Assembly (NCBI GenBank): GCA_030715195.1
Contig: JAUYVI010000001.1
Span: forward strand, 682,001 to 746,000
From: Dongia sedimenti
GTDB taxonomy: Bacteria > Pseudomonadota > Alphaproteobacteria > Dongiales > Dongiaceae
Length of the DNA stretch: 64,000 bases
Reading direction: 5' to 3'
Shown: positions 8,829 through 17,863 of the stretch, piece by piece
How positions within the stretch are numbered: position 1 is the stretch's first letter
Layout of the letters: each line of letters opens with the position of its first letter
Notes under the pieces: model-generated
The model's database searches: none
What the model was told of the DNA's origin: nothing
What the model saw: the letters and a program-made list of their open reading frames with translations, nothing else
Translations under genes and position numbers: made by a program

Positions 8829-11248
8829 GCGCCGCCGATGGAACATCCGTCCAGGAACGCACCGACAAGCTCGAAGGTCTGGGCTGCAAGAGGAAGCGCG
8901 TCGAGGACGCCCGCTTCACCCAGGGCAAGGGTAAGTATGTCGACGACATGAAGCTGCCCGGCATGGTGTTCGGCGATTTCGTCCGCTCGCCCTACGGCCA
9001 TGCCCGGATCAAGAAGATCGACAAGTCGAAGGCGCTGGCTCTGCCCGGCGTCAAGGCGGTGCTGACCGCCGACGACCTGAAGCCGCTCAATCTCCACTAC
9101 ATGCCGACCCTCGCCGGCGACGTGCAGGCGGTGCTCGCGGTGGACAAGGTGCTGTTCCAGGGCCAGGAAGTCGCCTTCGTCGTCGCCACCGACCGCTATA
9201 TCGCGGCCGACGCCGTCGAGCTGATCGAGGTCGAGTACGAGGATCTGCCCTGCGTCATCGATCCGCTGAAGGCCATGGACAAGGACGCACCGGTCCTGCG
9301 CCACGACCTCGAGGGCAAGACCGAGGGCGCCCATGGCGCGCGCCGGCATCACAACCACATCTTCACCTGGGAGGTCGGCGACGCCGCGGCGACCGACAAG
9401 GCGCTCGGCAGCGCCGAAGTGGTCGCGAAGGAGTTCCTCTCCTATCAGCGCGTTCATCCCTGTCCGCTGGAGACCTGCGGCTGCGTCGCCTCGATGGACA
9501 AGATCAACAGCCATCTGACGGTCTGGGGCACTTTCCAGGCGCCGCATGCGGTGCGCACCGTGGCGTCGCTGATCTCCGGCATCCCGGAGCACAAGATCCG
9601 CATCGTCTCGCCGGATATCGGCGGCGGCTTCGGCAACAAGGTCGGGGTCTATCCCGGCTATATCTGCTCGATCGTCGCCTCGATCGTGCTCGGCGTGCCG
9701 GTGAAGTGGATCGAGGACCGGATCGAGAATCTGACCGCAACCGCCTTCGCCCGCGACTACCACATGACCGGCGAGATCGCCGCGACCAAGGACGGCCGCA
9801 TCACGGCGCTGAAGTGCCACGTCGTCGCCGACCACGGCGCCTTCGACGCCTGCGCCGATCCGACCAAGTTCCCGGCCGGCTTCTTCAACATCTGCACCGG
9901 CTCCTACGACATCCCGACCGCGTTCCTGTCGGTCGACGGCGTCTACACCAACAAGGCGCCGGGCGGCGTCGCCTATCGCTGCTCCTTCCGGGTCACTGAA
10001 GCCTCGTACTTTATCGAGCGCATGATCGACGTGCTGGCCCGCAAGCTGAACATGGACCCGGCCGAGGTTCGCCGGAAGAACTTCATCCGCAAGGAACAGT
10101 TCCCCTACAAGTCGGCGCTGGGCTGGGAGTATGACAGCGGCGATTACGACACCGCCTTCGACAAGGCGCTGGCCGCGGTCGATTACAAGGGCCTGCGGGC
10201 CGAGCAGAAGAAGAACCGCGAGGATTTTGCCGCTGGCAAGACCCGCAGCCTGATGGGCATCGGCATCGCCTTCTTCACCGAGATCGTCGGCGCCGGGCCG
10301 GTGAAGAACTGCGACATCCTGGGCCTCGGCATGTTCGACAGCTGCGAGATCCGCATCCATCCGACCGGAAGCGCCATCGCGCGCCTCGGCACGATCAGCC
10401 AAGGCCAGGGCCACGCCACCACCTTCGCGCAGATCCTGGCGACCGAGATCGGCCTGCCGGCTTCCATGATCACGGTGGAGGAGGGCGATACCGACACGGC
10501 ACCCTACGGCCTCGGCACCTATGGCTCGCGCTCGACGCCGGTGGCGGGCGCGGCGACCGCCATGGCGGGGCGGAAGATCCGCGCCAAGGCGCAGATGATC
10601 GCCGCCTATCTGCTCGAGGTGCATGACAGCGACCTCGAATGGGACGTCGATCGCTTCCAGGTCAAGGGCGCGCCCGACCGCTTCAAGACCATGCAGGAGA
10701 TCGCCTTCGCCGCCTACAACAAGGCGATTCCCGGCATCGAGCCGGGACTGGAGGCGGTGAGCTATTACGACCCGCCGAACATGACCTATCCGTTCGGCGC
10801 CTATATCTGCGTCGCCGATATCGACGTCGATACCGGCGTCACCGCGATCCGGCGCTTCTACGCGCTGGACGATTGCGGCACCCGGATCAACCCGATGATC
10901 ATCGAGGGCCAGGTGCATGGCGGGTTGACCGAGGCCTTGGCCATAGCGATGGGCCAGGAGATCGCCTACGACGAGAACGGCAATGTCAGCGGCGGCAGCC
11001 TGCTGGACTTCTTCCTGCCGACCGCGGTCGAGACCCCGGCCTGGGAGACGGACTTCACGGTGACCCCCTCGCCGCATCACCCGATCGGCGCCAAGGGGGT
11101 CGGGGAATCGCCCAATGTCGGCGGCGTCTCGGCCTTCTCCAATGCGGTGTGCGATGCCTTCGCGCATCTCGGCCTGACCCACACCCAGATGCCGCACGAC
11201 CACTGGCGGGTCTGGAAGACGGCGCAGAAGCTGGGGCTCGTCGAATGA
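8825..11248 (+). CDS. coxL: Form I (CO-oxidising) carbon monoxide dehydrogenase large subunit, Mo-Cu site
   Basis: This is the 807-residue catalytic subunit that oxidises CO with water to CO2 at a Mo-S-Cu centre. The active-site loop reads AYRCSFR, the form I signature (AYxCSFR) that separates true CO dehydrogenases from form II and other xanthine dehydrogenase relatives. The copper-binding cysteine is Cys386, close to Cys388 of the Oligotropha enzyme. The catalytic glutamate is seen as Glu761 in [13 protein letters not shown]. Other cofactor blocks include [16 protein letters not shown] and [10 protein letters not shown]. The start codon overlaps the coxS stop. The length matches the family, with no frameshift. 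Confidence 0.96.
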   Translation: MSAADGTSVQERTDKLEGLGCKRKRVEDARFTQGKGKYVDDMKLPGMVFGDFVRSPYGHARIKKIDKSKALALPGVKAVLTADDLKPLNLHYMPTLAGDVQAVLAVDKVLFQGQEVAFVVATDRYIAADAVELIEVEYEDLPCVIDPLKAMDKDAPVLRHDLEGKTEGAHGARRHHNHIFTWEVGDAAATDKALGSAEVVAKEFLSYQRVHPCPLETCGCVASMDKINSHLTVWGTFQAPHAVRTVASLISGIPEHKIRIVSPDIGGGFGNKVGVYPGYICSIVASIVLGVPVKWIEDRIENLTATAFARDYHMTGEIAATKDGRITALKCHVVADHGAFDACADPTKFPAGFFNICTGSYDIPTAFLSVDGVYTNKAPGGVAYRCSFRVTEASYFIERMIDVLARKLNMDPAEVRRKNFIRKEQFPYKSALGWEYDSGDYDTAFDKALAAVDYKGLRAEQKKNREDFAAGKTRSLMGIGIAFFTEIVGAGPVKNCDILGLGMFDSCEIRIHPTGSAIARLGTISQGQGHATTFAQILATEIGLPASMITVEEGDTDTAPYGLGTYGSRSTPVAGAATAMAGRKIRAKAQMIAAYLLEVHDSDLEWDVDRFQVKGAPDRFKTMQEIAFAAYNKAIPGIEPGLEAVSYYDPPNMTYPFGAYICVADIDVDTGVTAIRRFYALDDCGTRINPMIIEGQVHGGLTEALAIAMGQEIAYDENGNVSGGSLLDFFLPTAVETPAWETDFTVTPSPHHPIGAKGVGESPNVGGVSAFSNAVCDAFAHLGLTHTQMPHDHWRVWKTAQKLGLVE

Positions 11249-11260
11249 GGCTCCTCTCTT

Positions 11261-11351
11261 CCGTCATCCCCGCGCTAGGCGCGGGGATCCACGCCTTGGA
11301 TGTTGCACGATGCAAAGGCGTGGATGCCCGGACCAAGTCCGGGCATGACGA
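11261..11351. repeat. REP-like composite palindrome, copy 1 (coxL-coxD junction)
   Basis: This is a roughly 90-base inverted repeat. The left arm reads CGTCATCCCCGCGCTAGG and continues GGGATCCACGCCTT; the right arm reads AAGGCGTGGAT and ends CGGGCATGACG. Each arm contains its own small hairpin (CCCGCGC-TAG-GCGCGGG on the left, CCCGGAC...GTCCGGG on the right), so the RNA could form a cruciform. Four similar elements occur at 12356, 23041, 26620 and 34794. Confidence 0.9.
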
Positions 11352-11381
11352 ACGAGTTAGTGGCAATAAAACGATAACGCG

Positions 11382-12263
11382 ATGAGCTTCGATCATCGCG
11401 CATTGCAGCAGCGGCTGGACGCGGCGGGCTATATCGCCGAGGACAGCCTGGCGATGGCGCTGACGCTGGCCATCGCGCTGCAGCGGCCGCTGCTGCTGGA
11501 AGGCGAGGCGGGAGTCGGCAAGACCGAGGTCGGCAAGGCTTTGGCCCGCGTGCTCGGCGCGCGGCTCATCCGCCTGCAATGCTATGAGGGCCTCGACGCG
11601 GGTGCGGCGATCTATGAATGGAACTACCAGCGCCAGCTGCTGGCGATCCGCGCCCATGAAGCCGAGGGCATGAAGGCCGATGCGGTGGAGCGGCATGTCT
11701 TCACCGAGGAGTACCTGCTGCGCCGGCCATTGCTCGAGGCGATTTCGCAGCAGAAACCGCCGGTCCTGCTGATCGACGAGATCGACCGCGCCGACGAGGA
11801 GTTCGAGGCCTATCTGCTCGAGGTGCTCTCGGACTTCCAGGTCACCATCCCGGAGCTCGGCACGATCAAGGCCACCGCCGTGCCACATGTGGTGCTGACC
11901 TCGAACGGCACCCGCGCGCTCTCGGACGCGCTCCGCCGCCGCTGTCTCTACGCCTATGTCGAGTTTCCCGACGAGGCGAAGGAGGTGCGCATTCTCAGCG
12001 TGCACCTGCCCGACGCCGACCAACGGATCCTGGAGCAGATCACCGGCTTCGTGCAGCGCCTGCGCCGCGAGGACCTCGAGAAGAAGCCCGGTGTCGCCGA
12101 GACCATCGACTGGGCGCGCGCCCTGATCGGCATCGGCCTCGATCGCCTGGACCGCGATCCCGCGACCCTGCAGGCGACGCTGATGTGCCTGCTGAAGACT
12201 GATGCGGATCTGAAGGCGATCACGCCCGAGGTGAGCGCGCGCCTGATCGGCAAGGTGGCGTGA
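11382..12263 (+). CDS. coxD: MoxR-type AAA+ ATPase for CO dehydrogenase maturation
   Basis: This is a 293-residue AAA+ ATPase of the MoxR/CoxD family. The Walker A motif is GEAGVGKT (residues 41-48) and the Walker B is VLLIDEIDRAD (about 127-137). A sensor-type TSNGTRALSDALRRRCLY block (about 170-187) follows. In Oligotropha, CoxD acts with the vWA protein CoxE to build the Mo-S-Cu centre after folding of the apoenzyme. Its position directly after coxL and before coxE supports the same job. The gap to coxL is filled by a REP-like palindrome, so its mRNA may be processed separately from coxMSL. Confidence 0.93.
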   Translation: MSFDHRALQQRLDAAGYIAEDSLAMALTLAIALQRPLLLEGEAGVGKTEVGKALARVLGARLIRLQCYEGLDAGAAIYEWNYQRQLLAIRAHEAEGMKADAVERHVFTEEYLLRRPLLEAISQQKPPVLLIDEIDRADEEFEAYLLEVLSDFQVTIPELGTIKATAVPHVVLTSNGTRALSDALRRRCLYAYVEFPDEAKEVRILSVHLPDADQRILEQITGFVQRLRREDLEKKPGVAETIDWARALIGIGLDRLDRDPATLQATLMCLLKTDADLKAITPEVSARLIGKVA

Positions 12264-12355
12264 GATGTGCGGGTGCTGCGGGGTTGGGTATCTTCTGACT
12301 GTGTTGGCAGAGGAGCGGGCGCTGCCGAGTTCGCACCAAGCCACACTCCAAACGC

Positions 12356-12459
12356 AGTCATGCCAAGGCTTGGCCTTGGCATCCACGAGTTTGCCTGACA
12401 CCAGTGCGTTGGCCGCAGATAAACTCGTGGATCCCAAGGCCAAGCCTTGGGATGACGAC
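12356..12459. repeat. REP-like composite palindrome, copy 2, diverged (coxD-coxE junction)
   Basis: The arms are GTCATGCCAAGGCTTGGCCTT with GGCATCCACGAGTTT on the left, and AAACTCGTGGATCCC with AAGGCCAAGCCTTGGGATGACG on the right. The two-hairpin-per-arm layout matches the other copies, but the stem sequence and central spacer differ. It fills most of the 237-base gap between coxD and coxE. I see no gene in this gap. Confidence 0.85.
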
Positions 12460-12500
12460 CGAGTTTGGGGCGTGCTTCTGAGATTCATCGGACGTGCTTC

Positions 12501-13667
12501 ATGACCCCCATGCTCCCCTCCGAACGTGTGGCAGGCTTCGTCGCCCATCTGCGGCGCAGCGGCTATCGCATCGGGCCGGCGGAGGCCGAGGCGACACTGG
12601 GTTTCCTGGCTGGCGGCGCCGATGCGATCGCGGCGCGGCTCGGCATGAAGGCGTTGCTCACGGGCTCGCGCGAGCAGTGGGAGGGCTTCGACGAGCTGTT
12701 CGACGCCTATTGGCATGGCCGCGGCCTGCACCGCGTCGTGCCGGCCAAGGACGCATCGACCGATCTGCGCGAACTGAAGCCGCCACCGGTCTGGGACCGC
12801 GTGCTGCCGTCGCAGCAGGATCGATCGACCGACGTGCCCCAGGCGCAGCTGGCGGATGGCGATGCACCGACCAGCCAGCGGGACGGCGCGGGCCGGTTGA
12901 TCGCCAGCCGGCGCGAGCAGCTGGCGCGGCGGGACATTGCGCGGATCGCCGATGCCGCGGAGCTGGCGGAGGCGGCGCGTATCGCCGGGGACCTGGCGCG
13001 GGCGATGCGCTATCGCCTGAGTCGTCGCCGCCGGGCCGCGCGCAAGGGCAGGGGGCTCGATCTCCGCCGGACGCTGCGGCGCAATCTCGTCCATGGGATG
13101 GAGCCGCTGGAACTTTTGCGCAAGCGGCGTCCGGAGCGGCCGGTCAATATCGTTCTGCTGCTCGATGTCTCCGGCTCGATGAAGCCTTATGCGCGGGCCT
13201 TCCTCGCCTTCGCGCGCGGCCTCGCCGGATCGGAGATCAGGGTCGAGGTCTTCCTGTTCCACACAAGGCTCGCCCGGATCACCGAGGCCTTGCGCGATTC
13301 CGATCCGGCCCGCGCGGTCGATCGCCTGATGCTGCTGAGCCAGGGCTTCGGCGGCGGCACCCGCATCGCGGAATCGCTCGCCGCCTTCAACGCCCGCTAT
13401 GCCAAGGCGGTGATCGATTCCCGCAGCGTGGTCGTGGTCATGAGCGACGGCTACGACACCGACCCGCCGGAGCGGCTGGCAGAGGAACTCGCACGCCTGA
13501 AGCAGCGTGCGCCGCGCCTGGTATGGCTCAACCCGCTGCTGGCCTGGCGCGACTATGCGCCGGTCGCGCGCGGCATGCAGGCCAGCCTGCCTTTTGTCGA
13601 TCTCTTCGGCTCCGCCGCGACCCTGGCTGATTTGGCGGCGCTGGAAGATGAGTTCGCGCGCCTTTGA
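12501..13667 (+). CDS. coxE: von Willebrand factor A domain protein for CO dehydrogenase maturation
   Basis: This is a 388-residue CoxE/vWA protein. The C-terminal vWA domain carries the MIDAS metal motif DxSxS as Asp222-Ser224-Ser226 (LLDVSGSM), and the later VVVMSDGYDTDPPERL block typical of this family. The N-terminal ~200 residues are the helical CoxE region, with an arginine-rich stretch (LSRRRRAARKGRG). CoxE partners with the AAA+ CoxD in maturation of the active site. The start is the ATG at 12501; a second ATG three codons on is possible, and no strong Shine-Dalgarno is seen before either. coxF begins 12 bases after the stop. Confidence 0.92.
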   Translation: MTPMLPSERVAGFVAHLRRSGYRIGPAEAEATLGFLAGGADAIAARLGMKALLTGSREQWEGFDELFDAYWHGRGLHRVVPAKDASTDLRELKPPPVWDRVLPSQQDRSTDVPQAQLADGDAPTSQRDGAGRLIASRREQLARRDIARIADAAELAEAARIAGDLARAMRYRLSRRRRAARKGRGLDLRRTLRRNLVHGMEPLELLRKRRPERPVNIVLLLDVSGSMKPYARAFLAFARGLAGSEIRVEVFLFHTRLARITEALRDSDPARAVDRLMLLSQGFGGGTRIAESLAAFNARYAKAVIDSRSVVVVMSDGYDTDPPERLAEELARLKQRAPRLVWLNPLLAWRDYAPVARGMQASLPFVDLFGSAATLADLAALEDEFARL

Positions 13668-13679
13668 TGGGAGCCTGAC

Positions 13680-14528
13680 ATGCACCGCCCCGATCTCGAC
13701 GTCATTCCGCTGATCGCGCGCCTCAAGGAGGCGGGCGAGAGCTTCTGCGTGGCGACCGTGGTGCGCACCGAGCACGCGACCTCGGCCAAAGCGGGCGCCA
13801 AGGCCGTGGTGCTGCAGGACGGCACGATCAAAGGCTTCATGGGCGGCTCCTGTGTCCAGCGCTCGATCCGCGAGACCGCGGCAACCGTCCTCGGCGAGGG
13901 CAAGCCCCGGCTCATCCGCGTGAAACCGAAGGACGAGGTGGTGAGCGCGGTCGATGTCGACGGCACCGAGCTCCACAAGAGCTCCTGTCCCAGCGGCGGG
14001 ACGGTCGATATCTTCGTCGAGCCGATGCGCCCGGCGCCGCGTCTCGTGGTCTGCGGCGCCTCGCCGGTGGCGATCGCGGTCGCCGATCTCGGGCGGCGTC
14101 TCGGCTATCGCATCGTCGCGGCGGCGCTGGCCGACGATCTCGCCGCCTTCGCGGACGAGGATCAGAAGGTGACGGGCTTCGACCTGACAGCAATCGGCGT
14201 GGAGGCGGATGACTTCGTCGTCGTGGCGACCCAGGGCCGGCGCGACCGCGAAGCGCTCGCCGCCGCTCTCGACACCCCGGCGTGCTACGTGGCCTTCGTC
14301 GGCAGCCGGCGCAAGGCAGAGGTGCTGAAAGCGCAACTCGCCGAATTGGGCCTGGCCGCGGCGCGGATCGCGCGCCTGAAGGCGCCGGCCGGACTCGACA
14401 TCCACGGCATCGAGCCGGAGGAAATCGCGCTCTCGATTCTCGCCGAGATCGTCGCGCGCCGTCGTGCCGCGGTGACACAGGATGTTACAGATGTCGTCGA
14501 AGACACGCCGCGTTCCTGCTGCGGCTGA
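13680..14528 (+). CDS. coxF: XdhC/CoxF-family molybdenum enzyme maturation protein
   Basis: This 282-residue protein belongs to the XdhC/CoxI/CoxF family, which binds molybdenum cofactor and helps sulfurate and insert it into xanthine oxidase-type enzymes. The N-terminal XdhC domain has AKAGAKAVVLQDG and GFMGGSCVQ. The C-terminal Rossmann-like domain has PRLVVCGASPVAIAVADL and YVAFVGSRRKAEVL. The C-terminus ends with a paired-cysteine SCCG. It is the last gene of the cluster; coxG, coxH, coxI and coxK homologues known from other carboxydotrophs are not in the window. Confidence 0.91.
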   Translation: MHRPDLDVIPLIARLKEAGESFCVATVVRTEHATSAKAGAKAVVLQDGTIKGFMGGSCVQRSIRETAATVLGEGKPRLIRVKPKDEVVSAVDVDGTELHKSSCPSGGTVDIFVEPMRPAPRLVVCGASPVAIAVADLGRRLGYRIVAAALADDLAAFADEDQKVTGFDLTAIGVEADDFVVVATQGRRDREALAAALDTPACYVAFVGSRRKAEVLKAQLAELGLAAARIARLKAPAGLDIHGIEPEEIALSILAEIVARRRAAVTQDVTDVVEDTPRSCCG

Positions 14529-14713
14529 CGACCTCTTCCGGATTGCGCCGCACGCAACGCGGCTCTGCGTCGCTCGATCTGTGATCACCGTCTCACTCCG
14601 GCCTTCGATGCATGGTGCGCCGCAACGGCGTGCCTAAATCACTCGTACCGCCGCACGCTATCCCCGCGGGGCGAAACTCCGCAGCGGCGAGATTGAAAAC
14701 TCAAGGTACGATC

Positions 14714-14950
14714 ATGAAAAACAGCATTGCTTCGCGCGGGCTTCGCGCCGCGCTTTTCGCTTTCTCCGGCACTCTTCTGCTCGCCCTCGCGGCTTGCAAC
14801 AACGGCTATGGCCCGCCGTCGCCGGACCAGGCGTCGCTGACCTGGGGCCAGCAGCACTATCTCGACAATCAGGCCGCCCAGGCCAACCACGATTCCCGTC
14901 GCTCGGATCGCAGCGATCATCTGGGTGCCGGCCTCCACGGCAATCCCTAA
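14714..14950 (+). CDS. Mini-lipoprotein 1 of a tandem family (78 aa)
   Basis: This is a short predicted lipoprotein of unknown function. A basic N-terminus and a hydrophobic segment (LFAFSGTLLLALAAC) lead to a lipobox with Cys28, so the mature protein is only about 50 residues. The mature part has the motif YGPP followed by LTWGQQHYLDNQA, which recurs nearly unchanged in the next gene. The 39 bases coding this motif (14837-14875) differ from those at 15178-15216 at only two positions, both visible by eye, so the duplication is recent or under strong constraint. The ATG at 14714 is chosen because AAGG lies upstream and it gives a clean signal peptide. Confidence 0.78.
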   Translation: MKNSIASRGLRAALFAFSGTLLLALAACNNGYGPPSPDQASLTWGQQHYLDNQAAQANHDSRRSDRSDHLGAGLHGNP

Positions 14951-14961
14951 ATCCGCATCGG

Positions 14962-14987
14962 CCGCCGCTGCCATCGCGCAGCGGCGG
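14962..14987 (+). terminator. GC-rich hairpin after mini-lipoprotein 1
   Basis: A nine-base perfect stem (CCGCCGCTG / CAGCGGCGG) surrounds an eight-base loop just after the stop codon. No clear T-run follows, so it may act as a weak terminator or an mRNA-stabilising hairpin. Confidence 0.4.
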
Positions 14988-15066
14988 GCCGCTTTGCGCA
15001 GGGACTGGTGCTGCGGCGCTCCGCACCCTATCTCTAGACCAGAGATCACTTGAGAGCGCATCCACC

Positions 15067-15249
15067 ATGTTCGAACGAACCCTCGGCCGCGTGCCGGCGA
15101 TTGTCGCCGTATCCGCGTTGCTGCTCCTGACCGCCTGCGGCACCAACCAGTATGGTCCGCCGGTGGAAGGCAAGCCGCTGACCTGGGGCCAGCAGCACTA
15201 TCTGGACAACCAGGCCTATCAGCAGATGAATCAGGACCGCATGCCCTGA
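15067..15249 (+). CDS. Mini-lipoprotein 2 of a tandem family (60 aa)
   Basis: This is a paralogue of the preceding gene. The signal segment AIVAVSALLLLTAC places the lipidated cysteine at residue 24, leaving about 37 mature residues. It repeats YGPP and LTWGQQHYLDNQA, followed by a Gln/Asn/Met-rich end (YQQMNQDRMP). No family is recognised. Like entericidin-type peptides it is tiny, but its sequence does not resemble them. It sits 116 bases downstream of mini-lipoprotein 1 and upstream of a third, more divergent copy. Confidence 0.78.
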   Translation: MFERTLGRVPAIVAVSALLLLTACGTNQYGPPVEGKPLTWGQQHYLDNQAYQQMNQDRMP

Positions 15250-15386
15250 TCACAAAGTCGCGCACTATCACCATGGTGCGCGGTTTCCGATCATTGTCTT
15301 GTCGCACCATCCCTCGGTCTCGATATCCTCGAATGCGTTCGGGGGGACGGGATTCGGCCTTATCGGCCAGCGAGGAAACAATCGCC

Positions 15387-15620
15387 ATGCGCATCACAGA
15401 CCCGCGCCTGCTCGGCCACCGTGGCCTGACCGTGGCACTGATCGGAATCTCGAGCGGCTTGCTGCTCGCGGCTTGCACCCAGGTCCAGCAACCGGAGCCC
15501 GTCCCGGGCCAGCCCTTGACCTGGCAGCAGAAGCACGCGCAGGACATGAAGAAGTACCAGGAGCTGGGCGACGCGCGGCGCCAGAACAACCGGCCCTGCC
15601 CGCCGAGCAGCTGCAAATAG
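15387..15620 (+). CDS. Mini-lipoprotein 3 of a tandem family (77 aa, divergent)
   Basis: This is the third member of the cluster. The signal segment (LTVALIGISSGLLLAAC) ends at Cys30. The mature part has PVPGQPLTWQQKHAQDMKKY, matching the PLTWGQQH core of the other two but with a lysine-rich continuation and a C-terminal CPPSSC pair of cysteines. The first two paralogues lack those extra cysteines. A CGAGGA stretch before the ATG at 15387 serves as ribosome binding site. Function is unknown; an outer-membrane-attached binding peptide is only a guess. Confidence 0.75.
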   Translation: MRITDPRLLGHRGLTVALIGISSGLLLAACTQVQQPEPVPGQPLTWQQKHAQDMKKYQELGDARRQNNRPCPPSSCK

Positions 15621-15658
15621 CGCTCCGCTCGATTTTCGTCAGAGCGATTCCAATCTCG

Positions 15659-15711
15659 CCCGGAACCTTCCGGGATTGCCGCGCTTTCTGCTCTAGCCGC
15701 CGGGGCTAGAG
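15659..15711 (+). terminator. Two hairpins between mini-lipoprotein 3 and catalase
   Basis: The first stem is CCCGGAA-CC-TTCCGGG (15659-15674). The second is CTCTAGCC-GCCGG-GGCTAGAG (15691-15711), a perfect eight-base stem. They lie between the lipoprotein stop and the catalase ribosome binding site. Neither has a strong T-tract, so attenuation or termination is possible but not proven. Confidence 0.4.
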
Positions 15712-15763
15712 ACGCGTCGCGTCCCACGTTGCAGGCGGCCTGCCATTGTTCAGGGAGGGCTGC

Positions 15764-17863
15764 ATGGCCAAATCGGCGCGGGGCGCAAAATCCACCGGCA
15801 AGACCAAATCCGGCATCGCGACGGCACCGCGCAAGAGTGGCGAGACGCATCAGATCGCATCCGGCGCGGACGACGTCCTGACCACCAACCAGGGCACGCC
15901 GATCTCCGACAATCAGAACTCCCTGAAGGCCGGAACGCGCGGCCCGACCCTGTTGGAGGACTTCATCCTCCGCGAGAAGATCACCCATTTCGACCATGAG
16001 CGGATCCCGGAGCGCATCGTGCATGCGCGCGGCTCGGGCGCGCATGGCTACTTCCAGCCGACCAAATCGATGCGGCACCTGACCAAGGCGAAGTTCCTGC
16101 AGGACCCGAAGCAGAAGACCGAGGTCTTCGCCCGCTTCTCGACGGTGGCCGGCGGCGCCGGCTCGGTCGACCTGCCGCGCGACGTGCGCGGCTTCGCGGT
16201 CAAGTTCTATACCGAGGAAGGCAATTTCGACCTCGTGGGCAACAACATCCCGGTGTTCTTCATCCAGGATGCGATGAAGTTTCCCGACCTCGTGCATTCG
16301 GTGAAGATGGAGCCCGACCGCGGCTTCCCGCAGGCGGCCTCGGCCCATGACACGTTCTGGGATTTCGTCTCGCTGATGCCGGAGAGCCTGCACATGGTCA
16401 CCTGGGCCATGTCGGACCGCGCCATCCCGCGGGCGTTGCGCTTCATGGAGGGATTCGGCGTCCACACCTTCCGCTTCGTGAACGATGCCGGCAAATCGAC
16501 CTTCGTGAAGTTTCACTGGCGCCCGAAGCAGGGATCGAGCTCGGTGATCTGGGACGAGGCGGTGAAGATCAGCGGCGCCGATCCCGATTTCCACCGCCGC
16601 GACCTGTTCGAGGCGATCGAGAAGGGCGACTTCCCGGAATGGGAGTTCGCGATCCAGGCCTTCGACCAGAAGACCGCGGACAAGCTGCCCTTCGACATCC
16701 TCGATCCGACCAAGATCATCCCGGAAGAGGTCGTGCCGCTGGAGGTGATCGGCAAGCTGGTGCTGAACCGCAACCCGGACAATTTCTTCGCCGAGACCGA
16801 GCAGGTGGCATTCCACCCGGGCCATGTGGTGCCGGGCATCGACTTCACCGACGATCCGCTGCTGCAAGGGCGCCTGTTCTCCTACACCGACACCCAGCTC
16901 AGCCGGCTCGGCGGGCCGAACTTCCACGAGCTGCCGATCAACAAGCCGCGCTGTCCGATGCGCAACTTCCAGCGCGACGGCATTCATCGCATGGAGGTGA
17001 ATACCGGCCGGGTCAACTACGAGCCCAACACGCTGGGCGCCGGCGAGACGCCGCGCGAAAGCCCAGCCGGTTTCGCGACCTTCCCGACCGCGGATGTGGG
17101 CGACAAGGTGCGGCAGCGCTCCGAGACCTTCGCCGACCATTACAGCCAGGCGCGGATGTTCTTCCGCTCGCAGACGGTGCACGAGCAGCGGCACATCATC
17201 GGCGCCTTCACCTTTGAGCTCGGCAAGGTCGAGACCGTGGCGATCCGCAAGAAGATGCTCGGGCACCTGATGCTGATCGACAAGGACCTCGGCCTGCTGG
17301 TCGCCGAGAAGCTCGGCATGGAAGGCGAGGCGGAAACGATCACGCCGGCGCGCAAGCCGATCGAGCTCGACACGTCGGATGCGCTCAGCATCATCAAGAA
17401 ATGGGCGCCGACCTTGAGCGGCCGCAAAGTCGGCGTTCTGGTGACCGACGGCGCCGATCCCACCGTGGTCAATGCGCTGGTCAAGGCGATCGAGAAGGAA
17501 GGCGCCGTCGCCGCGATCGTGGCGCCCAAGGCCGCGGGTGCCACGCTGAAGGGCGGAATGCTGCTGCCGGCCGACCAGGCTTTGCGCGGCGCGCCGTCGG
17601 TGATGTTCGACCATGTCGCGCTGGTTGTCTCGGCGGAAGGCGCCGCGCTGCTGCTGAAGCAGGCGGAGGCCATCAACTGGATCCGCGATGCCTTCGGCCA
17701 CCTGAAGGTGATCGGCTTCACCGCCGAGGCGAAGCCGCTGCTGGACAAGGCCGCGGTCGAGCCCGATGCCGGCGTGATCGACCTCAAGGCCGGCCCGGCG
17801 AAGTTCATCGCCACGGCCAAGCAGGGCCGGATCTGGGACCGCGAGCCGAAGCTCAGGGACTGA
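15764..17863 (+). CDS. katE: Large-subunit (clade 2) monofunctional catalase
   Basis: This 699-residue catalase dismutates hydrogen peroxide. The distal catalytic histidine is His87 in [14 protein letters not shown]. The heme-ligating tyrosine is Tyr374 in RLFSYTDTQ. The substrate-channel region contains [20 protein letters not shown]. After the core (to about residue 510) comes a C-terminal flavodoxin/DJ-1-like domain ([15 protein letters not shown]...), which defines the large KatE/HPII-type enzymes. The N-terminus is lysine-rich and disordered ([16 protein letters not shown]). The ATG at 15764 follows AGGGAGGG. Co-location with CO oxidation is suggestive of oxidative-stress protection, but nothing shows co-regulation. 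Confidence 0.95.
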   Translation: MAKSARGAKSTGKTKSGIATAPRKSGETHQIASGADDVLTTNQGTPISDNQNSLKAGTRGPTLLEDFILREKITHFDHERIPERIVHARGSGAHGYFQPTKSMRHLTKAKFLQDPKQKTEVFARFSTVAGGAGSVDLPRDVRGFAVKFYTEEGNFDLVGNNIPVFFIQDAMKFPDLVHSVKMEPDRGFPQAASAHDTFWDFVSLMPESLHMVTWAMSDRAIPRALRFMEGFGVHTFRFVNDAGKSTFVKFHWRPKQGSSSVIWDEAVKISGADPDFHRRDLFEAIEKGDFPEWEFAIQAFDQKTADKLPFDILDPTKIIPEEVVPLEVIGKLVLNRNPDNFFAETEQVAFHPGHVVPGIDFTDDPLLQGRLFSYTDTQLSRLGGPNFHELPINKPRCPMRNFQRDGIHRMEVNTGRVNYEPNTLGAGETPRESPAGFATFPTADVGDKVRQRSETFADHYSQARMFFRSQTVHEQRHIIGAFTFELGKVETVAIRKKMLGHLMLIDKDLGLLVAEKLGMEGEAETITPARKPIELDTSDALSIIKKWAPTLSGRKVGVLVTDGADPTVVNALVKAIEKEGAVAAIVAPKAAGATLKGGMLLPADQALRGAPSVMFDHVALVVSAEGAALLLKQAEAINWIRDAFGHLKVIGFTAEAKPLLDKAAVEPDAGVIDLKAGPAKFIATAKQGRIWDREPKLRD

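Noticed and set aside
12465..12500. Earlier GTG start for coxE at 12465
   Set aside because: It would begin right after a REP-like element and add a non-conserved leader; the ATG at 12501 fits CoxE length better.
11055..14588. A very long open frame (over 1,100 codons) on the minus strand across coxD-coxE-coxF
   Set aside because: It is antisense to three well-conserved genes, its product is Arg/Asp/Gly-rich low-complexity sequence with no motif, and it runs through REP elements. It is a GC-codon-bias artefact.
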